From NCBI GenBank assembly GCA_022478985.1, contig JAKSZP010009250.1:62001-126000 (forward strand): a stretch of DNA of 64,000 bases, read 5' to 3'. The stretch is from Massospora cicadina (Eukaryota > Entomophthoromycota > Entomophthoromycetes > Entomophthorales > Entomophthoraceae). Position numbers and translations under genes: made by a program. Below are positions 57,175 through 64,000 of the stretch, in pieces. The notes under the pieces were generated by a model, which was not told the DNA's origin, made no database searches, and saw only the letters and a list, made by a program, of their open reading frames with translations. The number at the start of each line of letters is the position of its first letter. Position 1 is the stretch's first letter.

Positions 57175-57438
57175 TTATTGGACAAAGGCTGGTTTAATTT
57201 CATGATGAAACTTCAATGCTGAAAGTACCAAATGAGACTTTAAAGGGGTTAGAGAATATATATTTAATAAAAGATTATTTTTCTCCACATTTATTATGAT
57301 GTATATTATAAATATAGAGATATAACTGATTTTGTTTAAAGTTACCTGAGGCAATTTTGCTCTGTTGTAATCCCAATTGCAACATTGGGCACTCAGATCT
57401 ATCAATTCAGCAGCTTTCTGCGCACTAGTGGAAGTCAT
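57175..57438 (-). CDS. Possible two-exon gene fragment of unknown function
   Basis: The minus strand opens with ATG at 57438 (MTSTSAQKAAELIDLSAQ and so on), 31 codons ending CCTCAG then GTAACT, a good donor. An acceptor TTTAAAG is followed by SHLVLSALKFHHEIKPAFVQ and TAA at 57175. The intervening 105 bases are AT-rich, unlike the two flanks, so an intron is likely although the frame also reads through. It would encode about 51 residues. I do not recognise it. Other exons may lie outside, or the whole may be chance. Confidence 0.3.
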   Translation of the reverse strand: MTSTSAQKAAELIDLSAQCCNWDYNRAKLPQVTLNKISYISIFIIYIIINVEKNNLLLNIYSLTPLKSHLVLSALKFHHEIKPAFVQ

Positions 57439-57502
57439 AAGGAGCTATGCTCCCAAATTGTTTCCTTAATCTTTGTGCCAGAAGGCCACCCATCTGCCAG
57501 AT

Positions 57503-57640
57503 TCAATCCACTGACTCACCACTAGTTTGTCACAATCTGGCCAACCAAGAGATCCTCAACCCGTTGTTCTTAAAGGCCATCGCCATCCACCTGATTCACC
57601 ACGCTGATCCACCAATGGTTTACATGATCTGGACAACAAC
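57503..57640. repeat. Imperfect direct repeat
   Basis: A GATTCA...CCAC.....CACCA.TGGTTT..CA..ATCTGG.CAAC pattern occurs at about 57503-57548 and again at about 57592-57636. Confidence 0.45.
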
Positions 57641-57991
57641 AGGCTTTCCAACCTGCATATCTATAATATTCCGTTTGTGGGCAATAAATGCCTATCCATG
57701 CAACATGGAAAAGAAGCCCAGTCACCAAATCATCTGAAGAATCAATACTCAGGGTAATGTACTCCATTTTTTATAAATAAAATGATCCACCAATCCAATA
57801 CCTTTGCTGACTCTAAACAACAGTTTGATGTATCCCACCAACCATAGAATGATTATTAAGCTCACCCAGTATATGAAAAGAACCAATTCAATTTGATCCA
57901 CAATTCTGATCATCATTATCACAAATTATTACCACCTAGTGATTCTAGTAATTATCAGATATATGGAGAAGATCCAAAGAATTTTAGAGCT

Positions 57992-58126
57992 TATACCAAA
58001 GGCCATCAACAGCTAACCTAGGATATTGGTCATCCTCCCTGCCTCTCCCACCCTTGAGGGTTGCCTCAGCAAGACCCGCAGTTGCCCTACCACAGCCATT
58101 TGGTTTATCATGGGGCCTTTGGTATA
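57992..58126. repeat. Inverted repeat of 13 bp
   Basis: TATACCAAAGGCC (57992-58004) and GGCCTTTGGTATA (58114-58126) are perfectly complementary, 109 bp apart, inside the Q/H/Y-rich frame. Confidence 0.7.
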
Positions 58127-58193
58127 CTAAACTTTTTACTACCCTCAAAGGAATCCTATGGCGTCCCATATAGAAGTTGTTAGGGCTGCTATG

Positions 58194-58220
58194 CCACTGG
58201 AATCTTTGGCTTTCCAGTGG
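58194..58220. repeat. Short perfect hairpin
   Basis: CCACTGGAA (58194-58202) and TTCCAGTGG (58212-58220) form a 9-bp stem around a 9-base loop. Confidence 0.65.
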
Positions 58221-58299
58221 GTTGTCACAGACCCAGACAGAAAGCCCAGTCTTACTTTAGTTAACAAAATCCATGATGGTCGATTTGAAGTTTGGTACA

Positions 58300-58834
58300 T
58301 ACATTAAGCTTTCCAACTCATCTGATAGTGCATAAAGCCAGCCCCAAGTAGGTTTGAGAATTACAATCCCACTTAATTCAAACTGAAATTGTCCCTACCA
58401 TCTCTGCCCATGTAAATGCCCCACAAGTTCTGTCAGACATATTTTCACTGTCTTCTAAGCCATATCCATGCAGTAAAATTTTTTGTAAAGATTTGATAGG
58501 AAATTAAACAAGGGTTGGAGTGAATTTTTTATCTTATTTATATCAATAATATAAGTAAAATTATATAGTTTAGATACATCATGATCCTGCTATGATTGCA
58601 ACTGTTTGATCACAATGCGCACCCATTTTGTTCCCCATTTAGAGTTGTTAGATAGCAGCCCCACAGGTCCTGCTGTCTGTCCATTTTTCCATTTCCCGCT
58701 CATAAATAAATCTTTAAAAACTTTTAGTTTATTTTAAGTAGTCCCCAGTTGCTATTGTCTGTCATGTTCCCTGGTCTTTGGAATGACTGGGTCATAGTGG
58801 TGATTATTACTACACTTTTACTCTCAGTTATTGA
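58300..58834. other. AT-rich stretch without a supported gene
   Basis: I see no domain, RNA gene or repeat that I can support. Short plus-strand frames near 58740-58850 are hydrophobic and may belong to the next feature. Confidence 0.5.
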
Positions 58835-59210
58835 ATGGGGGTACCATTATGGGACACAACTTTGCTTATCAAATATCCTTGCTTCTGTAGAGCATTGCAA
58901 TCTTACCTTGCTGTTGAAGTTATAACTTCTATTGTCACTTATCAAAGATATTTTACTAGGTTTTTGTCTCTCTCTGCAGAAAATTCTTCAACAGTACAGC
59001 CCTTGATTTTGGGGGCCTACTATCCTTGGATCCTCATTCATGCCTTTATTACCATTTAGCTCATCCTGGGAGTACTGGTTACATTTGTTAGCCATCAACC
59101 TCAATTTATCATCATTTATAATATATATAAACTATTTTGGCTGGCTTTACCAATGGTATTCTGTTTATTTTTGAATGTCAACTCATCCAGATTGGCAGGC
59201 CAGTATTAGG
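58835..59210 (+). pseudogene. Possible decayed membrane protein
   Basis: From ATG at 58835 a 74-codon frame runs to a TAG at 59057-59059 and then stays open for about 50 more codons. Hydrophobic stretches lie around 'AYYPWILIHAFITI', 'LILGVLVTFVS' (after the stop) and 'IYKLFWLALPMVFCLFL', so two or three membrane segments are possible. There is no family that I recognise. It could also be chance in AT-rich DNA. Confidence 0.25.
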
Positions 59211-60419
59211 TTTATTAGCCGGTTCCATGACACACATAAGCTAGGAATTTTGAAATATAATATGGAGGTTCTTTTTTTATAGGCTTACTAAAAACTATAT
59301 AAGAAACTAGGTGAAAGTCCTTTCTATAGCCAGGTGGCGAGCATTTATTATTGATAATGTTTCAGCTAGCACATAAGTGTTATTTAATTGATTCAATGGG
59401 TTTAATGGGTTTTCTAAGCAAGGGTGGTTAACCTAACAGGGTAAATCCTGCTAATACTTTGGTTCAGGTTGGGTTCAGAATGGGGTTAAGATCTATAATG
59501 ACTAGGACATAATATCATTTCCTCCCCTCCCCTATTATTATTTTTTCATCTTAAAAAGTTTGATTATAGATAGGGAGATAAAAATATAAATGAAGATAGA
59601 GTGGTTGCTAATGGGGTGGTTCCTGTTACCACTAGATAGTTGTTAAAAATGGTTTTGCTAGACAATCCATAGTTATTTGTTTGATTTGACAGGTTCATTG
59701 GTTTTGATTCATGGTTGTGGTTTTTAGTTGATTTAATAGGTTCAATGGTTTTGGCCGAGTGGTTCGTGGTTATCTATGATATAAAATCTAAAGTAATCCT
59801 TTCAAATCATCTGATAAATTATAAATACCATAGCAAAGCACGTGTGTCTGGGTGCTAGTTAAATATAAGGGTGTTTAATATTCCCAAGGCTAGTCAAACC
59901 ATTCTCAACACTTGCTGTCAAATTATGTGGAATTGGCACCATTTGCCGCAAACAGCGGAAGGCTTTACAGACAATACCATCTTTAACAAACCAATTGGAA
60001 CGGATTTATTACTTATAGTAGCATAGTAACAGGTTTCGTAACGACTATATATGCAAAAAATAGTGAGCAATGTATCGGGTTAAATAAGGTTGAAATTATT
60101 CTAAAAAGAACTACTTTTTATCAATTGAGTAAAAGTGGGTATAATAATTGATAGACTACTTGATTAAGTCGATCCAATGGTACTTACTTGAAAAGGTAAT
60201 ATTTGGAGTCACATACATGCTGTCCGATCACTGTGGCCACACGTCATTAATTATAGCTTCCATTAATCAATTTGGTTTGTTTCAAAATCACATGAAAACA
60301 CCCTCCTGACCAAGCTAAAATTATAATTTTGATTAATTGAACATCTAATCGATACTTTTAAAATCTTGAACGTCACACTTTAACCTAGGTTTCAAGACTT
60401 CATAGCAGTTTAGATCACA
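59211..60419. other. Intergenic region upstream of the HSDL2-like gene
   Basis: No gene is supported. Short imperfect repeats of a GATT(T/C)(G/A)A(C/T)(A/G)GGTTCA(T/A)TGGTTTT unit occur at about 59390, 59685 and 59735. The last few hundred bases probably contain the promoter of the gene at 60420, but I see no clear TATA box. Confidence 0.5.
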
Positions 60420-61618
60420 ATGAGCCTTTCTGGTAAGACAATATTTATAACTGGCGCCTCAAGGTAATACCTTAAAACTTTTATAGCCGCTAAAACAACC
60501 AGAGGGATTGGCGAGGCGATAGCGCTACGGGCTGCTAGAGATGGGGCCAATATAGTAGTCGCCGCCAAAACGGCTGAGCCCCACCCAAAGGTTTTTGCTT
60601 GTTTCGGTTATCTGATTTTCTTATAAAGTTACCCGGAACTATTTATACGGCTGCGAAGAATATTGAAAAGGCTGGAGGGAAGGCCTTACCTCTGGTTTGT
60701 GATATTCGTCACGAGGATCAGATTGTCGATGCAATCAAAAAGACCGTGTCCAGATTTGGCGGGATCGACATCCTCGTTAACAATGGTATTTATCCTCTAA
60801 CTTCATCTAATTTTAAAGCATCTTGCGATTAATTTGACCGGCACTGCTGAGACCTCCTCCAAACGGTTTGACTTAATGCATCAAGTGAATACGCGTGGAA
60901 CTTGGCTCGCGTCCAAGGTATTTTCGAGCGTATGTTATTAACCGACTTTTAGCACGCCCTGCCATATCTGAAAAAAGCAATAACCCACACATCCTTAACC
61001 TCTCTCTCCCCTATCAATGGAAGAGAGATGGTTCGAAAACCATACCGCTTATACAATGGCAAAGTAATTAATTTGTAAAAGCCTTGTTAAAACTTAGATA
61101 TGGTATGTCAATGTGTGTTTTGGGAATGTCTGCGGAGTTTCGTTCGGATGGCATTGCGGTTAATGCGCTATGGCCTGCAACTGTCATACAAACTGCAGCT
61201 ATAAAGATGATTGGTAAATATGAGCTTTTTTCACTCCCTAACTGGTTTTTAGATGCTTTGAATGATTCTGGAAAGTTTAGGTCCGATTAATCAAGGCTTT
61301 TCTCAACCCTTATTAGAACTCCAGAGATTATGGCGGATGCTGCCTACTGCATTTTAACAAAGAGCAGCCAAAGCTTTACGTAAGCCGTTGAATAGCACCC
61401 TATAAGCTGTTGCCATTGTTTAAAATTGATATTTGACTTTTAGCGGGAATTTCGTGATTGACGAGCTGATCTTGAGCCAAAATGGGGTTACCGATTTTGG
61501 CAAATATGCTGTAAAGGAGGGCGCAACCGAATTCGAAGATGATTTCTTCATCGATGCTAAACTTAAGGACCAGATTTATGCAGTACGGGCCAAATCTTCA
61601 AAGGCCTCGAAACTTTAA
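60420..61618 (+). CDS. HSDL2-like: Peroxisomal HSDL2-like short-chain dehydrogenase, nine exons, with frameshifts
   Basis: This is an NAD(P)-dependent short-chain dehydrogenase of the HSDL2 family, about 292 residues if the frameshifts are ignored. Exons: 60420-60463, 60503-60590, 60629-60785, 60819-60917, 60953-61063, 61098-61213, 61253-61280, 61317-61379, 61444-61618; all introns are GT-AG. Visible motifs are TGASRGIG (cofactor loop), ILVNN, YTMAK (catalytic Tyr and Lys) and AVNALWPAT. The last residues are ASKL, a peroxisomal PTS1 signal. The C-terminal SCP2 domain of animal HSDL2 is absent. Four small indels (about 60824, 60978, 61006, 61031) break exons 4 and 5, from decay or assembly error. 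Substrate is unknown; a fatty-acid role is inferred. Confidence 0.85.
60464..60502 (+). other. Intron 1 of the HSDL2-like gene
   Basis: 39 nt, GTAATA...ACCAG. It splits the Arg codon of TGASRGIG. The alternative acceptor TTATAG at 60486 would insert residues into the cofactor loop. Confidence 0.8.
60591..60628 (+). other. Intron 2 of the HSDL2-like gene
   Basis: 38 nt, GTTTTT...TAAAG, phase 0. Confidence 0.85.
60786..60818 (+). other. Intron 3 of the HSDL2-like gene
   Basis: 33 nt, GTATTT...TAAAG, phase 1, directly after the VNN motif. Confidence 0.8.
60918..60952 (+). other. Intron 4 of the HSDL2-like gene
   Basis: 35 nt, GTATTT...TTTTAG, phase 0. Confidence 0.85.
61064..61097 (+). other. 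Intron 5 of the HSDL2-like gene
   Basis: 34 nt, GTAATT...CTTAG, phase 2; it splits the catalytic Lys codon of YTMAK. Confidence 0.85.
61214..61252 (+). other. Intron 6 of the HSDL2-like gene
   Basis: 39 nt, GTAAAT...TTTTAG. Confidence 0.85.
61281..61316 (+). other. Intron 7 of the HSDL2-like gene
   Basis: 36 nt, GTCCGA...TATTAG; it leaves exon 7 only 28 nt long. Confidence 0.75.
61380..61443 (+). other. Intron 8 of the HSDL2-like gene
   Basis: 64 nt, GTAAGC...TTTTAG; the only intron longer than 39 nt. Confidence 0.85.
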
Positions 61619-64000
61619 TTTCATCAGGATTCAGTTTATTACTTTCCTTCAATGTTCCTATAAAAGTTATCAGATACTAATTAAGTAGGCAGTTAATAGT
61701 AAGAAGTTTTAAATCTTTTACAGATATATGAAGTGGTTTAGCTATTGAGCGATAAGTGTGGTATCCATGGTTAAGCCATCCTTTAGTTTGGTAGTATGAC
61801 GTCAACAGGATATGGTTTACAATAAGGCTGAAATTTAGTCGTAAGATAACCCAATACTAAAAATTAATAATATTTATCTACCAAACTATAGTCTAATATC
61901 AGCATAATAAGCAAGTGAACTGCTCTAATAGGATTCCATCTTTTAATCTAAATTTTTACTCGGTTTTATAATCATCCAAAGCTAGGAGAATAATGAGTAT
62001 GTTTTCCTTTGAATATAAAAGCTAATATTTGGCTTTAATATGTTGTGTGTGTAGCAGTGTTGTATGTTAAGTTTTTTAAGTCCTAAAGTTTCCTATTAAC
62101 AATGATGGAAGTGGTGATAGTTTAGTTAGCAATAGTATCATAGTATTTTACTCAAAGACTAAACATTATATTAATATGTTAATCCAAAAAATATCTTAAA
62201 ATTTCATAAAATATATTCATTAAGTGATTGGCTGAAAATTTCTATTACCCTTGGGCTTTAGTTTTGTAACAGATTTTTTAATTTTTAGTGCTAAGATTCT
62301 TGTAGACTACGCCCCATACTTATAGTCCTCCTGATCCATCTGCTATTCTATAGCTTTACTAGTATTTGTGCAAATTTAAGCTCAACAGCACTTTATCATC
62401 AGTGTAATCATCATATTAGATATCAAGTTATTATCTCCTGCACTTTATGTGTTTAGAACAGCGAGGACCTTTATACTTAACACCTACGTGTTTATTATAA
62501 GTGAGTAACTATATCATGATCATTAAATATATATATATAATATGAATATTGGGGTTTCAAGGATATAGGATATGTAGACAAACTATAATTCTAAGTATTT
62601 AATGCTATGGCTATTAGATAGCTAAGTCTATCAATAATGAGATGGCTAGAACTTTTAATGGAAGATAACACTACAGCTTTAAGATGAGTGGACGGCCATA
62701 AGATAACTAGATCAGCGTTATCTATTGCTTCAAGTATAAGGTTAGCTGAACACATAATAAAAAGATAATTCACTTTGATAAAGGAATAAAATCAGAATAA
62801 TCATGAATTTAAAACGCTATTCTTGTAACAGGCTATATAACTTATAATAGATAAACAAATATATAATGGTATATGATTTTTAGATTAAAATTACAACTAA
62901 TTTATCTGTAATTGATATCTTGAAAAAACCTTAACTATCTATCAACATAGTTATAAAAAAGAGAGAATAGAGTCACGATTTACTTAAATATTAATTTGTA
63001 AAAATTTACTTCACATTACCTTTTTTAGATCTTATAAAAGGTAAACACTCAATTTGAGATAAGCTCCTAGTATGATAAAGATATCTTAATGTGCTTTGGC
63101 ACAGAGGTACATCAGATGAGTGTAAGATTGCAGCATCGTTGTGCATACTTGATTATAGCTCTTTATAAGACTTTTGAAAAAGTCAGTGCGTCTTGCAAAG
63201 GCTTAAAAATTTATATAAATAAGTTAACTGGCTCTTTAGATGCTACTCAGAGTATGATGCAATCTGAAAAGTACTCAATACTATGTCCCACATACTAAAA
63301 ATACCTTGATATTAATGACTGATATCAAACTTTTCACGTTAAGAGTAAAATTTATTTTTAATATTTAAAATTGCACAGTACTATAGTAATTATGATGATT
63401 ATATCATATTAAGTTTATGGAGCTATATATATTAATGTACTTAAATACTTATGTATGACCTAGAAGGCTATCAATATTGCTGTTAAGAAAATGCTTATAA
63501 TACAAATATCTATGGAGAGTAAATTTGATCAACAATTTCTATTACCATAAAGGCTCTTTATGCAATATGTGCATAAGAAAGTATTATAACTCCAGAGCTC
63601 ACTAAATTAAATTCTATAAAAACCTTATATAATCATGTATAATGGTAAAATAGCACACAATAGACCATTACTTGCTGTTTGGCACTATAGAATGTTTAAT
63701 GATGCTCTGTAATTAAGTTTGATATAGTTTATATCTTTTTTATATTTTTTGCTATTAGTGATTAGTATCTAATAGCCATTCAGATACATAAAGCTTTTTA
63801 TCATTTAAGGAACATTTCAGTCATACAATAGCAAGAATGTAAGACTAAATTTGCTGGTAAAAACATAGTAATCCTTTTTACAGCTCATATGAAACTGATT
63901 TTACAATATAAATGGATCATAAGCTAAAACTTTAAAACACCTATTATATACAAGGTTTTTATCTATACTATAAAATGTTAAATAGGTTTGGTTAAAGTAA
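61619..64000. other. AT-rich tail without a supported gene
   Basis: 2.4 kb of very AT-rich sequence. Two small open frames (62591-62773 minus, 63089-63298 plus) have no recognisable domain and no splice context. I see no LTR, RNA gene or tandem array. It may be intergenic or very old repeat sequence. Confidence 0.55.

Larger units (their letters stand above)
57782..58258 (+). pseudogene. Broken Q/H/Y-rich reading frame
   Basis: Reading from ATG at 57782, one frame stays protein-like for 150 codons apart from five stops: 'MIHQSNTFADSKQQFDVSHQP', 'AHPVYEKNQFNLIHNSDHHYHK', 'SSNYQIYGEDPKNFRAYTKGHQQLT', 'DIGHPPCL', 'GLPQQDPQLPYHSHLVYHGAFG'. Gln, His, Tyr, Asn, Pro and Ser dominate, as in low-complexity regions of fungal regulators. 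The stops are TAG, TAA, TAG, TGA and TAG, mostly one transition away from Gln or Arg codons. Near 58159 the text switches to another frame ('MASHIEVVRAAMPLESLAFQWVVTDPDRKPSL'). No domain identified. Confidence 0.35.

Noticed and set aside
60481..60486. TTATAG at 60486 as acceptor of intron 1
   Set aside because: It would give a 23-nt intron and insert residues into TGASRGIG. The ACCAG acceptor at 60502 restores the motif exactly.
62591..63298. Two small frames in the right-hand AT-rich tail as genes
   Set aside because: They are short, with no domain, no splice context, and a composition like the surrounding DNA.
1..64000. CRISPR arrays, operons, prokaryotic promoters
   Set aside because: There is no regularly spaced repeat array and no polycistronic layout. 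Spliceosomal introns and LTR elements show that the sequence is eukaryotic.

Overview
This is an AT-rich eukaryotic window made almost entirely of nested, decayed Ty3/Gypsy-type LTR retrotransposons, with one recognisable host gene near the right end. That gene (60420-61618) is a peroxisomal HSDL2-like short-chain dehydrogenase with at least eight introns, seven of them only 33-39 nt long. Very short GT-AG introns, low gene density and old Gypsy copies fit a large fungal genome. An early-diverging lineage such as Entomophthoromycotina is a guess; the host clade is not proven here.

Layout, left half. Plus-strand element A enters from the left edge (1-3888), resumes at 21664 and reaches its 3' LTR at 23573. 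Its integrase is split by element D (3889-21663, minus, flanked by GTATG). D is a short non-autonomous element (about 1.9 kb of its own sequence, 621-bp LTRs). D is split by element B (4884-20790, plus, 339-bp LTRs, Gag with a collagen-like stretch). The 3' LTR of B is split by element C (10948-20505, minus, flanked by CCTGG). The 3' LTR of A is split by element E (23692-33339, minus, flanked by AATAT/AATGT), the best-preserved copy of the C/E/F family.

Layout, right half. A plus-strand integrase-bearing remnant (I, about 33960-35857) is followed by a gene-poor stretch with strong inverted repeats. Plus-strand element H (about 37290-37952 and 55797-56620) is split in its integrase by element F (37953-55791, plus, flanked by AATGG). 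The 3' LTR of F is split by element G (46145-54783, minus). From 56621 on there is decayed host-like sequence: a possible two-exon fragment, a Q/H/Y-rich broken reading frame, a membrane-protein-like broken frame, the HSDL2-like gene, and 2.4 kb of AT-rich sequence with no gene I can support.

Most unusual content. All three members of the C/E/F family carry, between integrase and 3' LTR, an opposite-strand module of two reading frames: a short hydrophobic, signal-peptide-like one near the LTR, then a frame of about 400 codons whose start context and C-terminal basic tail are shared by the three copies. It converges on pol and looks like an antisense gene read from the 3' LTR side. I do not recognise the protein. 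Elements B, G, H and I lack it. The collagen-like Gly-X-Y block in the Gag of B is a second unusual feature. Nearly every element protein is interrupted by stops and frameshifts, so they are annotated as pseudogenes.
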